Assembly (NCBI RefSeq): GCF_009687905.1
Contig: NZ_BLBG01000010.1
Coordinates: 1-64,000, forward strand
From: Lacticaseibacillus zhaodongensis
GTDB lineage: Bacteria; Bacillota; Bacilli; Lactobacillales; Lactobacillaceae
DNA: 64,000 nt
Direction of reading: 5' to 3'
The position numbers were made by a program, and so were the translations under genes. The notes beneath the pieces are model-generated. The model was not told where the DNA came from. It searched no databases and worked only from the letters and a program-made list of their open reading frames with translations. Position 1 is the stretch's first letter, and every line of letters begins with the position of its first letter. Of this stretch, positions 34,622 to 43,971 are shown one piece after another.

Positions 34622-35797
34622 ATGGAAATCACTGAGTTGACCCAAGGCTTCACCGCACAGTTTCACGCCACGCCCGAGCAATACTTCTTTGCCCCGGGTC
34701 GCATCAACCTGATCGGCGAACACACCGATTATAACGGGGGTCACGTCTTCCCCTGTGCGATCAGCCTGGGGACTTACGCGGCAGTGCGGTCAAATGGTAG
34801 TGCTAGTTTTAACTTTTACTCCGCTAATTTCCCCGCGGACGGAATTTTGCGGGTGCCGCTGAGTGATTTAGACCGGCCGCGGGTCCACAAGTGGGTTGAT
34901 TACGCCGTGGGGATGTTGCAAGTGCTGGCACAAAATGGGGCCACTTTTGGCCAGGGCCTGGACGTGTACATTCAGGGCGATCTGCCGGATGGGGCCGGTT
35001 TATCCAGTTCCGCGTCGCTCGAGATGTTGATTGGTGAAATTGCGAACGATATGTACGGGCTGGACGTGCCGATGCTGACGCGGGTGCATTACGGGCAGAC
35101 GGTTGAGAATGACTACATTGGTGTCAACTCCGGGATTATGGACCAGTTTGCGATTGGCATGGGCCAGGCTAACAGCGCCACCTTGCTGGACACGAACACG
35201 ATGGAATACGAGCGCCTGCCACTGGACCTGGGTGAAAATGAAATCCTAATCATGAACACCAAGAAGCAGCGGCAACTGACCGATTCGAAGTACAACGAGC
35301 GCCGCAGTGAGTGCGACAGCGCGCTCGCAAAATTGCAGACGGAGCTGGATATCACCAGTCTCGGCGACTTGGATGCCAGCAAGTTCGATGAGTACAGCTA
35401 CTTGATTGGCGACGGCACCTTGCTGAAGCGCGCCCGCCACGCGGTGCTGGAGAACCAGCGGACGATCCGTGCTGCAGCAGCACTCAAGAGCGGCGACCTC
35501 GCCACTTTTGGTCACTTAGTCAGCGCATCTGGCGTGTCGCTGCAATACGACTATGAAGTGACCGGTCTGGAGCTCGACACGCTCGTGCACAGCGCCCTGC
35601 AGCAAAAGGGTGTCCTAGGTGCACGCATGATCGGTGCCGGTTTTGGGGGCTGCGCGATTGCGCTAGTTGACCGCACGCAGGTCGCCGCGGTGATTGCGGC
35701 GGTCGGCAAGGAATACGCGGCGGTAGTTGGCCACCCGGCGGAGTTCTACCGGGCTGAAATTGCGGATGGTCCGCGGGCATTGGGGGCGCAAGCGTAG
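34622..35797 (+). CDS. galK: Galactokinase
   Basis: 391 residues, GHMP kinase. Galactokinase signature PGRINLIGEHTDYNGGHVFPCAIS (residues 24-47), ATP-binding GDLPDGAGLSSSASLEMLIGE, and C-terminal motif GARMIGAGFGGCAIALVD. It phosphorylates galactose at C1 as the first Leloir step. AGGAGGAATAATT lies 14 bp after galR; the stop overlaps the galT GTG by one base. galE and galM are not in this window. Confidence 0.96.
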   Translation: MEITELTQGFTAQFHATPEQYFFAPGRINLIGEHTDYNGGHVFPCAISLGTYAAVRSNGSASFNFYSANFPADGILRVPLSDLDRPRVHKWVDYAVGMLQVLAQNGATFGQGLDVYIQGDLPDGAGLSSSASLEMLIGEIANDMYGLDVPMLTRVHYGQTVENDYIGVNSGIMDQFAIGMGQANSATLLDTNTMEYERLPLDLGENEILIMNTKKQRQLTDSKYNERRSECDSALAKLQTELDITSLGDLDASKFDEYSYLIGDGTLLKRARHAVLENQRTIRAAAALKSGDLATFGHLVSASGVSLQYDYEVTGLELDTLVHSALQQKGVLGARMIGAGFGGCAIALVDRTQVAAVIAAVGKEYAAVVGHPAEFYRAEIADGPRALGAQA

Positions 35798-37263
35798 TGA
35801 ATGCGATTGATAGTTTTGGCCAATTTTGTCTAAAATTAAATCCAGCCTATACAGAGCTGGACCGGATTTACCTGCGCAACCGCGTGTACGCGCTGGTTGG
35901 CGACACGGCGCAGGCACCGCAGGCCGGTGCGGACGACTTAAGCAACTTGGACGTGCTGCTGGATTTGGCCGTTGCTAACGGCGCGGTGGCGGGTACGGCG
36001 AGTGCGCGGGCCATCTTGGGCGCTGAGCTGATGAGCTTAGCAACGCCCCTGCCGTCACAGGTCAATCAGCGCTTCTGGGCTTTGTACAAGCAGGCACCGC
36101 GGCAGGCCACGGATTATTTCTATAATTTGAGCCGGGCGAATAATTATATTCAGACGCGGGCAATCGCCAAAAACGAGGCCTTTACCGCGGCGACTGAGTA
36201 TGGCGACATGGAGATCACCGTGAACCTGTCCAAGCCGGAGAAAGATCCTCGGGACATCGCCGCGGCTGCCAAGCGGCAGAGCAGCGGCTACCCCCTGTGC
36301 CAGCTCTGCATGGAAAATGAGGGTTACCAGGGCCGGCCGGACTATCCCGCCCGCGCTAACCACCGCATCGTCCGCTTCGAACTGGCGGGCCGGCAGTGGG
36401 GCTTCCAGTATTCGCCCTACGCCTACTTCAACGAGCACGCCATTTTTCTGGATTCCGTGCACGAACCGATGCACATCAGCGCCCAGACCTTCACGAACCT
36501 GTTCAAAATCGTGACGCTCTTCCCGCACTATTTTGTCGGGAGCAACGCTGACCTGCCCATCGTTGGCGGCTCCATGCTCGCCCACGAGCACTACCAGGGC
36601 GGACGGCACACCTTTGCGATGGCTAAAGCGCAGGTTGAAACGCCAATCACCGTGGCCGGCTTTAGCGACGTGGCCGCGGGCATCGTCAAGTGGCCGATGA
36701 GCGTCATTCGCCTAAGTGGTAGTGATCAGGCGCGGGTTGCTGCGGCCGCGGAACAAGTGCGCGCCGCGTGGGCAGCCTATAGTGATCCCACGGTGAACAT
36801 CAAGGCAACGGATGCTGCCGGCACCCGCCACCACACGGTCACCCCGATTGCTCGGCGCGTTGGTAATGATTATCAGCTCGACATCGTCCTGCGGGATAAT
36901 AACACTAGTGCCACGTACCCGGACGGAATTTTCCACCCCCACGCGGACGTGCAACACATCAAGCGCGAGAACATCGGGCTGATCGAAGTCATGGGCCTCG
37001 CCATTTTGCCAGCCCGGCTCAAGGGCGAGTTGGCCGAGGTGCGCAAGTTCCTACTCGGGCAGCCTAATGCCATGGCGGAGATACACCGGCCGTGGGCAGA
37101 AGCCCTGGCGACTAAGTGTAACTGGACGGAAGCAAACGCCACGGCGCAGCTGCAGCAGGCGGTTGGGCGTGTGTTCACCCGCGTTCTCGAAGATGCCGGC
37201 GTCTTTAAGCGAGATGCAGCCGGTCGGGCGGCGTTCGCTCGCTTCTGTGCGCAGTTAGTTTAA
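35797..37263 (+). CDS. galT: Galactose-1-phosphate uridylyltransferase, class II
   Basis: 488 residues, the long Firmicutes class II enzyme, without the HPH motif of class I. Typical parts: RPDYPARANHRIVRFELAGRQWGFQYSPYAYFNEHAIFL, PHYFVGSNADLPIVGGSMLAHEHYQGGRHTFAM. It transfers UMP between UDP-glucose and galactose 1-phosphate. The GTG start shares its G with the last base of the galK stop (TAGTG), so translation is coupled. It ends at a strong terminator. Confidence 0.95.
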   Translation: MNAIDSFGQFCLKLNPAYTELDRIYLRNRVYALVGDTAQAPQAGADDLSNLDVLLDLAVANGAVAGTASARAILGAELMSLATPLPSQVNQRFWALYKQAPRQATDYFYNLSRANNYIQTRAIAKNEAFTAATEYGDMEITVNLSKPEKDPRDIAAAAKRQSSGYPLCQLCMENEGYQGRPDYPARANHRIVRFELAGRQWGFQYSPYAYFNEHAIFLDSVHEPMHISAQTFTNLFKIVTLFPHYFVGSNADLPIVGGSMLAHEHYQGGRHTFAMAKAQVETPITVAGFSDVAAGIVKWPMSVIRLSGSDQARVAAAAEQVRAAWAAYSDPTVNIKATDAAGTRHHTVTPIARRVGNDYQLDIVLRDNNTSATYPDGIFHPHADVQHIKRENIGLIEVMGLAILPARLKGELAEVRKFLLGQPNAMAEIHRPWAEALATKCNWTEANATAQLQQAVGRVFTRVLEDAGVFKRDAAGRAAFARFCAQLV

Positions 37264-37278
37264 AAATACTGCTAGTAA

Positions 37279-37321
37279 TCAAAAAAATGGTCCGGACAAT
37301 TTCGCCCGGACCATTTTTCTG
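37279..37321. terminator. Bidirectional terminator
   Basis: AAAAAATGGTCCGG and CCGGACCATTTTTC form a long stem between galT and a convergent lipid kinase gene. Confidence 0.9.
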
Positions 37322-37329
37322 CTGACCAT

Positions 37330-38313
37330 TTAATTTTTAATTGCGTGCTTTGCTGCGTTTTTATCTGGCTTGATCCAGAAGTCTTGCTCGGTCAGGCCAA
37401 ATTCAACGTGGTAGTTCTGTTCGGCCATGGTTTCGCCGTCGATTTGGGCGAACTGCTTGGTCGGGGTGCTGATCTCGATGTGGTCACTCTTGAAGTGGTG
37501 CCGCGCCGTACTCTTACCGACTGGCCGGCCCGCGATGGACTGCAAGGCCTGGGACGCAAAGGCGAAGAGGTTCGGGCGGTCAACGACGATCAGGTCGAGC
37601 AGACCATCATCCGGCCGTGCTTCCGGCAGGATGCGGACCCCGCCCCCGAAGTAGGGATGGTTGGTCGTGGTGCAGAGGTAGGCATCCTTGATGGTTTCGG
37701 TCTTACCGTTCGCCGTCACGGTGATGGTGAATGAGCGCCGTCTAGCCAGCACGTGCACCACCTGCGCGATGTATGCCAGTGCGCCCATGTGCACGTGGTT
37801 CAGTAGGTGTTTAGAGGCGGCGGCGTTGGCGGCGGTAACCACTGCGGCATCGAAGCCAATGCCAAAGTTGTTGACGAAGTACCCGCGTTTACCACTGACT
37901 AGTTCGGTGTACGTACCCACGTCTAGGTGCAGGGGTTCGGTTGCCTCGAGTACTTGCTTGAGCGCCACCAGGGGTTTTTGTGATAGCCCGATGCCCCGAG
38001 CAAAATCATTCCCGGAACCGGCGGGGATGTAGGCGACTGGCAGGTGCTGCGGGTTACCACTCAGGTGCAGGCCGGTGATGGCCTCATTGAGGGTGCCATC
38101 ACCGCCCATGACGAGCAGGACCGAGTTGGGCTTTAATTCACCAAGCGCAATCTGTTGGGCGAGTTGGACCGTGTGCCGGGGGTACTGGGATTCATAAATC
38201 TCGTAAGCCACACCCTGTTCAGCCAGGGCGGCACTGACGATTTTCCAAACCGCGCGTGCGGTCCCCGAGCCCGCAACCGGGTTATAAATGACGTAAAAAT
38301 ATTTAGACTCCAT
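37330..38313 (-). CDS. Diacylglycerol kinase-family lipid kinase (DagK-like)
   Basis: 327 residues. FYVIYNPVAGSGTARAVWK, VLLVMGGDGTLNEAITGL (GGDGT) and VAYIPAGSGNDFARGIG (canonical GSGNDFA) mark the DAGK catalytic domain; the C-terminal half has GGGVRILPEARPDDGLLDL and the IDGE strand. It likely phosphorylates diacylglycerol released by lipoteichoic acid synthesis. This copy is canonical, unlike the 16658 paralogue with GTINNFA. It is monocistronic. Confidence 0.9.
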   Translation of the reverse strand: MESKYFYVIYNPVAGSGTARAVWKIVSAALAEQGVAYEIYESQYPRHTVQLAQQIALGELKPNSVLLVMGGDGTLNEAITGLHLSGNPQHLPVAYIPAGSGNDFARGIGLSQKPLVALKQVLEATEPLHLDVGTYTELVSGKRGYFVNNFGIGFDAAVVTAANAAASKHLLNHVHMGALAYIAQVVHVLARRRSFTITVTANGKTETIKDAYLCTTTNHPYFGGGVRILPEARPDDGLLDLIVVDRPNLFAFASQALQSIAGRPVGKSTARHHFKSDHIEISTPTKQFAQIDGETMAEQNYHVEFGLTEQDFWIKPDKNAAKHAIKN

Positions 38314-38694
38314 AATTTACCTCGTAAGGTTTAAGTTAACCTCAATATCATAGCGCATTTTGCGGCAATAACCGCAAAAAATATGCGTAAACGTTACAGA
38401 TGCTATGGGTAGAAATAACTGCGGGTATGGCTAGTTCACGGTAACCAGTGTTGTGAATGCGGCCTAGGTGCGTAACAAAGGCACCGGTCGCAAATGTTTG
38501 GCTTCGGCATAATAACAGTTAACATATAGTCATATTATGTCTAAATCCACCATGCTGTACCATTTTATCTTTCGTTAATTAACATTAGCCACTTTTTCAC
38601 CCTATTAATTTCACGCTGCACAATCATCTGCGCTATAATGTCAATGTAATAAGTGCACCAAAAAATTCGGGGGAATTTTTAAGAGGGACTAGCT
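38314..38694 (+). promoter_or_regulatory. AT-rich intergenic region with promoter
   Basis: 380 bp, much more AT-rich than the genes around it. TATAAT at 38634-38639 with a weak TTCACG at 38610-38615 (18-bp spacer) probably drives the gene at 38695. I see nothing else recognisable. Confidence 0.4.
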
Positions 38695-39237
38695 ATGGAC
38701 AAAATTGATAAAGTACGGGCACTGCTCGCCACAACGGCTGATGTTGATGTTGCGGCGTACACTGGTATTTCTGTACGCGCCATCGCCCAGTTGCGCAGTA
38801 ACCAGCACCAACTCGCGGGGGCTGACACGCAGATTGTGACGGCACTCAGCGGGATGTATGATGATCAGCACCGCGGCACTCAGATTACTGAGCGGGTGAT
38901 GACGATTATTAAGGACTCACCGGACATTCCCGTTTATAAAGCAGTTGACCGGGCAACAGAAGAGTGGGAAATTGAGCACGCCGAATTGGTACCTGCGCGG
39001 ATACCAGCAGATGCCGCCGGTCAGGATACTAAGGATACCAAGGTACTCTTAATCGGAACGGACCGCTTAGCTTACCACCATGGCAAGTCAGGTGAGATTC
39101 TGGGCCGGACGCGCTGCAAAATCGGCAGTGCGCGCCCGAACACTACTTGTGTGTGGATCTACCGCGGCGATAGGCAACCACTCGAGTTCACCCGCTTCGG
39201 TGATGACGCTGGGGTCAAACTAGCATCTGGCAACTGA
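38695..39237 (+). CDS. Uncharacterised protein with HTH-like N-terminus
   Basis: 180 residues. The first 55 residues (MDKIDKVRALLATTADVDVAAYTGISVRAIAQLRSNQHQL) look like a short helix-turn-helix; the rest is not recognised. The C-terminal segment RLAYHHGKSGEILGRTRCKIGSARPNTTCVWIYRG is rich in basic residues. There is no membrane helix. It is a single-gene transcript with a terminator at 39256. It could be a DNA-binding regulator; confidence in that is low. Confidence 0.6.
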   Translation: MDKIDKVRALLATTADVDVAAYTGISVRAIAQLRSNQHQLAGADTQIVTALSGMYDDQHRGTQITERVMTIIKDSPDIPVYKAVDRATEEWEIEHAELVPARIPADAAGQDTKDTKVLLIGTDRLAYHHGKSGEILGRTRCKIGSARPNTTCVWIYRGDRQPLEFTRFGDDAGVKLASGN

Positions 39238-39255
39238 ATAATTAACTGATGATAT

Positions 39256-39295
39256 CAAAAAAGGACGCTAATTTTTGTTGGCGTCCTTTTTGAAT
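39256..39295. terminator. Bidirectional terminator
   Basis: AAAAAAGGACGC and GCGTCCTTTTT form the stem between two convergent genes. Confidence 0.85.
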
Positions 39296-39300
39296 TGCTT

Positions 39301-40500
39301 TTATTCAGAATCAGGGTTTTCCAGTACCATTGGGTGATCTTCACGGCCCTTGATCGTGATGCCGTGCACGGTGACTGCATCTCGGCCAATGCGCTTGGAA
39401 CTGTAGAGGTACTTATCGGCCCGATTGTACAGGTCGAGGTAGTTTTGATCATCCTTCAGGGCCCGATCTTGGCCCATTGAGACGGTGATATTGAAGGTGT
39501 CGCCCTTGCTGGTAGTAAACTGCAGCTTACTGAGTTCAGTTTGTACGTGGAGTGAGAAGCGGCGGGCATACTCGTAGTCCTCTTGAATGTTAAAGAGGAT
39601 GAAGCTGAACTCCTCGCCCCCTGTGCGGTAACTTTTCGCCGGAAAGTCGATATTTTTGGTCAACTCGCGCAGCCGTTTAGAGACCGCCTGCAAAACTTGG
39701 TTCCCAACTAAATGCCCGTAGTGATCATTGATCTGCTTAAAGTGGTCAATATCAAAGGTGTACAGGGCGTAAAGCTCGTCGTCCACTTGGAACCGCGTGT
39801 ATGCGGCCTGCAGGTCCTCGTTGAAGACCCGGAAATTGTGCAGTTGGGTCAGCTCGTCGATCCGCGCTTCACGCATTAGTTTAGCTTGCTTGCGCCGCTG
39901 AATTTGCAAGCGGTGCTGTACCGTCCATGTTGCCAGTTCCAAAATGAGCAGCGTGCCGATTTGCCATGGCCAGCCGACGTCGATTCCGTTCAGTGAGCAG
40001 AAGTTGGCGTAGAGGTACGGCAGGGCAAACAGAAAGCCACCGAGGAAAAAGAGAAAGGTGTTGTCGGCTAGTCGCTGGCCGAAGCGCTGAACCAAGTACA
40101 TAGCGAGTAGTGAGATGATTGCGGTCGGTAGCCAGTAGTTGTCGAAATTGGGTAACCACCAGTACCAGACGCCGATCAATGCGGCCAAAGTGAACAGTAG
40201 TGAGCGCTTGTTCGAAACTTGAACCGCGAAAAAGACGGTGATCAACTGAAAGTTGAGGTAGGTCCAACCATAACCGGCGGCCCCTTTTTCCTGCATAATG
40301 TTCAGAATCGAAGAGAAGTGAAATAAAATCAGAAAAGCGCAGGTCAAAATGATACTGAGGGGAGTGCGGTAACGGGCCCATGGCGTGTGGCCTAGTTTGG
40401 CATTTTGCAACCAACTAAAGAGAAGTGCGAAACCAATCAGCACTAGCGTATTGGTTATAAAAGTTGTGATTCGCAAACCCAATAAGATGATTATCAACAC
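39301..40500 (-). CDS. Membrane diguanylate cyclase (GGDEF), second copy
   Basis: 399 residues; about eight hydrophobic helices in residues 1-195, a linker, then a GGDEF domain: DELTQLHNFRVFNEDL, YTFDIDHFKQINDHYGHLVGN (metal Asp), SYRTGGEEFSF (GGEEF at 294-298). There is no RxxD I-site. It is predicted to make c-di-GMP. The start is GTG 40500 after GAGGG; TTG 40497 is an alternative. The overall plan is like the 15436 protein but the sensory membrane part differs, so it probably responds to another signal. Confidence 0.9.
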   Translation of the reverse strand: MLIIILLGLRITTFITNTLVLIGFALLFSWLQNAKLGHTPWARYRTPLSIILTCAFLILFHFSSILNIMQEKGAAGYGWTYLNFQLITVFFAVQVSNKRSLLFTLAALIGVWYWWLPNFDNYWLPTAIISLLAMYLVQRFGQRLADNTFLFFLGGFLFALPYLYANFCSLNGIDVGWPWQIGTLLILELATWTVQHRLQIQRRKQAKLMREARIDELTQLHNFRVFNEDLQAAYTRFQVDDELYALYTFDIDHFKQINDHYGHLVGNQVLQAVSKRLRELTKNIDFPAKSYRTGGEEFSFILFNIQEDYEYARRFSLHVQTELSKLQFTTSKGDTFNITVSMGQDRALKDDQNYLDLYNRADKYLYSSKRIGRDAVTVHGITIKGREDHPMVLENPDSE

Positions 40501-40693
40501 CCCCTCGGCGTTTCATACTTACAATTAAATAATATAGCATAGATGGCGTCTTTACAGTTAATAAACGTTTAGATGGTATGTGTTTATTTTGCCAAATAAT
40601 CCAGTATGACTGAGGTTAATTCAACTAGCAGCCACTACAAATGAACGACACCTGCATTTCTAATAGTAGTTCATTAATTAGTCGGTCTCAACG

Positions 40694-40738
40694 CAAAAGT
40701 GCGGGTATCCTCAAGTGGAGGACACCCGCACTTATTTC
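40694..40738 (-). terminator. Terminator of brnQ
   Basis: AAGTGCGGGT.TCCTC pairs with GAGGA.ACCCGCACTT. It lies just past the brnQ stop on the minus strand. Confidence 0.8.
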
Positions 40739-40771
40739 AAGCGATTATTTGTGATTTAACTTTGCGAATGA

Positions 40772-42154
40772 TTAGTCGTTAGCACTTGCTGCAGCAACCA
40801 TTTTACGACTGTGGACCTTGTAAAGGTGGAAGCCAACTCCGAGCACCATTCCAACGAGTGCGGGAACGAGCCAGCCGAGGCCCATGCCGGCAAAAGGCAG
40901 AACGGCATGTTGCAGTGAAACAACTGCCTTACCGAATGCGCTGGCACTGACAACTGGTGGGAATGCGGCAACCATGTCCATGAGTGCGGGGATGGTTGTG
41001 AAACCAACGACGAACTTGTAGACAACTGGGTCGCGGTCAAACAATGGGCTCGCAACGGACAGCAGGATCAGAACCATGGCGAATGGGTAGAGGAACATCA
41101 GCATTGGTGTTGACCACTCGATGATGGTGTCGAGGCCGAAGTTAGCGGTGCAGAAGGACAGGAAGCTCATGAGGCCGAGCCACTGCCGGTATGACAGGAC
41201 TGGGAAGTGCTTGTGGAAGTCCTGAGCAAAAGCGGCAATGAGACCGATAGCAGTGGTCAGGCAGGTGACGGTGATCATGACGGCCAGAAGCGCGTGGCCG
41301 GCAGCACCGAAGAAGTGACTAACAACTTGGTTGAAGGCAACCCCACCATCAGCGGATACCTTGAAGAAGGACAGGGATGTGGAACCGAGAACGATCAGAC
41401 CAAGGTAAACCAACCCAATGAGACTGGTTGCCATGACCCCGGACTTAGCGGTAACAGAGGCAACCTGGCTGTCGCGGCGCAGACCGAAACTGCGGACCGC
41501 GGTGACAACGGTGACCCCGAAGGCCAGACCAGCGAGGGCATCCATCGTGTTGTAACCCTGCAGGAAACCGTTCATGAAGGAAGCGTGCTGGTAAGCTGCG
41601 GTGACGGGCTGGCGCATTGCGTTACCCATTGGGTGCAAGAAACCAACGAAGAAGATAACTGCCAGTAGAACCAGGAACAGGGGGTTCAGGACTTTACCAA
41701 CTGCGTCCGTGATTTTGCTTTCCCGGTATGCAAAGAGGAAGGCCAAACCGAAGAATACAGCGGAGAAGACGAGCAGGCCGACGTGCTGCATGGACTTGCT
41801 GAGCATTGGTGCGACCCCAACGGTGAAGGGCACGGTCGCGGTCCGGGGTGTCCCGAACAGCGGGCCGATGGTTGCGTGAATCAGAACCATGAACAGCAGG
41901 GCGAACCAGCCACCGAGTGGTTTGCCGACATCGTAGACCCCTTCAGAGTGCGTAACGGCGATGGCGAGAACCGCCAGTAGTGGCAAAACAACTGCGGTAA
42001 CTAGGAAGCCGAGTGCGGCTGTGACCCAGTGGCCGCCGGCGAGTTGGCCGAGGTGCAGGGGGAAAATCAGGTTACCGGCACCAAAGAAGAGCCCGAACAA
42101 CATTGATGCGACGACGATGTAATTTTTAGTGCCAAAGTGACGTTTGCTTTCCAT
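40772..42154 (-). CDS. brnQ: Branched-chain amino acid:cation symporter BrnQ
   Basis: 460 residues, 12 helices. LIVCS family marks: VASMLFGLFFGAGNLIFPLHLGQLAG at the start, FSVGVAP-like FTVGVAPMLSKS, GYNTMDALAGLAFG, FCTANFGLDTIIEWSTPML. It imports Leu, Ile and Val with Na+ or H+. RBS GGAGGATTCACATA. The 590-bp leader contains an isoleucine-type T-box and a short ORF, so expression rises when tRNA-Ile is uncharged. Confidence 0.95.
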   Translation of the reverse strand: MESKRHFGTKNYIVVASMLFGLFFGAGNLIFPLHLGQLAGGHWVTAALGFLVTAVVLPLLAVLAIAVTHSEGVYDVGKPLGGWFALLFMVLIHATIGPLFGTPRTATVPFTVGVAPMLSKSMQHVGLLVFSAVFFGLAFLFAYRESKITDAVGKVLNPLFLVLLAVIFFVGFLHPMGNAMRQPVTAAYQHASFMNGFLQGYNTMDALAGLAFGVTVVTAVRSFGLRRDSQVASVTAKSGVMATSLIGLVYLGLIVLGSTSLSFFKVSADGGVAFNQVVSHFFGAAGHALLAVMITVTCLTTAIGLIAAFAQDFHKHFPVLSYRQWLGLMSFLSFCTANFGLDTIIEWSTPMLMFLYPFAMVLILLSVASPLFDRDPVVYKFVVGFTTIPALMDMVAAFPPVVSASAFGKAVVSLQHAVLPFAGMGLGWLVPALVGMVLGVGFHLYKVHSRKMVAAASAND

Positions 42155-42191
42155 TATGTGAATCCTCCATATGTTTACTACCGCTTAATGA

Positions 42192-42302
42192 TCAAGCTTT
42201 AGAAACTGGTGGGTCTAAGCGGTAGGTACGACTGATTGAATATGCGTGGTTGCCGGTACGATAATTGCTGAAGCTGCGAATGTTAATAATGCCGCCGTCC
42301 AT
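42192..42302 (-). CDS. Short leader ORF between T-box and brnQ
   Basis: 36 codons, start MDGGIINIRSFSNYRTG, end LDPPVSKA. GAGGTGG lies 9 bp before ATG 42302. The last third overlaps one arm of a hairpin (ACCGCTTA / TAAGCGGT, about 42180-42225) that ends just before the brnQ RBS. Three Ile codons fall in the first eight residues. It may be a translated leader peptide that tunes brnQ, or chance. No known family. Confidence 0.4.
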   Translation of the reverse strand: MDGGIINIRSFSNYRTGNHAYSISRTYRLDPPVSKA

Positions 42303-42440
42303 GGCTGACCACCTCGATTAATTGTTGGATTAATTACTATATTAAGTGCTGCATGCTGCTATTTATGTCTGGTGCGATATGTGTTGGTGCTATGTGTCCC
42401 CCTGCAGAGGGTAATTAGTGCAATATGTTGAATAAGTAAA

Positions 42441-42735
42441 CAAAAAAGGCGCCCCTAGATTCGAAATAAACATTCGAATCCAAGGACGCCTTAACGCGGT
42501 ACCACCTTGTTTTGCTTCACCATCACTGCTGAAGCCTCAACGCGTGCGGTTAGCAGTAATCTAGAAACGTACAGCTAACGATACGCCGGCATGATAATGG
42601 CTGCCTCACCATGACATCTTACTGTTGTTCGGTGTCCCGCTCGAAAGGGATTTTCGTTGCGCCGGTTCCTGCTTCCTCACACCTAACGAAGCTCGCTGTT
42701 GGCCTTGCGTAACTACTCAACTTTCTCGTTGCAAT
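42441..42735 (-). ncRNA. T-box leader, isoleucine specifier, controlling brnQ
   Basis: On the minus strand: stem I with AGTA bulge near 42717, specifier loop text GAAAATCCC with codon ATC at 42651-42649 (Ile), the conserved T-box AAGGTGGTACCGCG (42508-42495), and a terminator AAGGCG..GATTCGAA / TTCGAATC..GGCGCCTT followed by TTTTT (42492-42442). Uncharged tRNA-Ile would stabilise the antiterminator. The specifier assignment is by alignment to the usual GAA-NNN context. Confidence 0.88.
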
Positions 42736-42750
42736 TACTTATTGACTATG

Positions 42751-42779
42751 AGTTTATGAGCATCGCCTGCGTTTGTCAA
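42751..42779 (-). promoter_or_regulatory. brnQ promoter
   Basis: Minus strand TTGACA (42779-42774), 17-bp spacer, TAAACT (42756-42751). The liv operon promoter at 46521 has the same -35 and -10 hexamers and spacer. Confidence 0.8.
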
Positions 42780-42885
42780 CCGCTTTTCGCAAAATAATTT
42801 AAGAATTTCGCCATAATTATGCCATCTTTTTGCGGAATCAGTGGTAGATTTAAGACATTCAGGTCGAAACAAATGGGGGCTAATA

Positions 42886-43971
42886 ATGAGCAACTTGCGA
42901 ATCGAAGCAATCACCAGCACGACGGAGCGCCGGAAACTAAGTATTCCCTTCAAAACGGCACAGCACACCGTGACCACCATGGATGCGGTGCTTGTAACCG
43001 TGCGCCTCAGTGATGGGAGCACGGGGGTGGGCGCGGCAACGCCAAACGCGGTCGTGACGGGTGATACATTGACCAGCCTGCACGCCGTGATTGATGAGGT
43101 TCTAACTCCAGCGCTGCTACATGCGGATTTTGCCCGCTGGGAGGATCTCTTGGCTAGCTTAGATCACGCCATTCATGGTAACTCGGCGGCGAAGGCCGGA
43201 GTGGAAATTGCGCTTTGGGATTTACGTGCGCAGCAGCTGGGCGTGCCGCTGTATGAGCTACTAGGCGGGGATGCAGATTACATGGTCACCGACTGGACGG
43301 TAGGTATTGCTGATGAGGACGTTATGCGCACGCAAGCTCAGCGTATCGCGGCAGCCGGGTTTAATGCTGTCAAAATCAAGGTCGGTGGGGCTGACCTCGC
43401 CACCGATTTAGACCACATCCAGGCCATCGCGGCCGCGGTTGGGCCCAAGGTCAAACTGCGGTTGGATGCTAACCAGGGGTGGACCGTGCGCCAGGCACAG
43501 CGCGCAATCCAAGCGATTGCGGCCCTGCACTTACCAGTCGAATTCGTGGAGCAACCCGTGCTTGCCAGCGACCGGGCGGGGCTTGCCGCGGTGACTGCTA
43601 GCAGCCCGCTACCCATTATGGCCGATGAGGCGCTATTTAGTCCGGCTGACGCGCAGGAATTGCTACGCATGCACGCCTGCGATTACCTGAACATCAAGCT
43701 GATGAAGACGGGTGGCCTGGCCGGTGCGGAGCGGATCAACGCCATCGCTGAACTAAACGGAGTACAGTGCATGATTGGCTGCATGATCGAATCGCGAATC
43801 GGCATCGCGGCCGCAGTGGCGTTTGCCGCCGCGCACCGGAACGTTGTGTTTGCTGATCTCGATGCGGCCTTCATGCTGAAAGAACCGGAAACGGGCGGCT
43901 TCACCCAACAGCAGAACGCATTACACTGCCTGCACGTACCCGGACTGGGCTTTGAGAGGATCAAGTCATGA
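42886..43971 (+). CDS. Dipeptide epimerase (L-Ala-D/L-Glu epimerase type, enolase superfamily)
   Basis: 361 residues from ATG 42886 (GGGGGCTAATA). Enolase-superfamily barrel: catalytic KIKVGG (second Lys acts as base), metal ligands in LRLDANQGW, FVEQPVL and MADEALF, and the opposite Lys in YLNIKLMKTGG. C-terminal IGCMIESRIGIAAAVAFAAA is the dipeptide-epimerase signature. It interconverts L-Ala-D-Glu and L-Ala-L-Glu from peptidoglycan peptides so they can be cleaved and reused. The stop overlaps the next start by 4 bp. Confidence 0.9.
   Translation: MSNLRIEAITSTTERRKLSIPFKTAQHTVTTMDAVLVTVRLSDGSTGVGAATPNAVVTGDTLTSLHAVIDEVLTPALLHADFARWEDLLASLDHAIHGNSAAKAGVEIALWDLRAQQLGVPLYELLGGDADYMVTDWTVGIADEDVMRTQAQRIAAAGFNAVKIKVGGADLATDLDHIQAIAAAVGPKVKLRLDANQGWTVRQAQRAIQAIAALHLPVEFVEQPVLASDRAGLAAVTASSPLPIMADEALFSPADAQELLRMHACDYLNIKLMKTGGLAGAERINAIAELNGVQCMIGCMIESRIGIAAAVAFAAAHRNVVFADLDAAFMLKEPETGGFTQQQNALHCLHVPGLGFERIKS

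Noticed and set aside
38385-38402. cre-like GTAAACGTTACA upstream of the lipid kinase
   Set aside because: One base too short for cre and not positioned on a recognisable promoter.
42441-42510. GTTCGAATC-like text suggesting a tRNA
   Set aside because: It is the stem of the T-box terminator (CATTCGAATCC / GATTCGAAT), not a tRNA.
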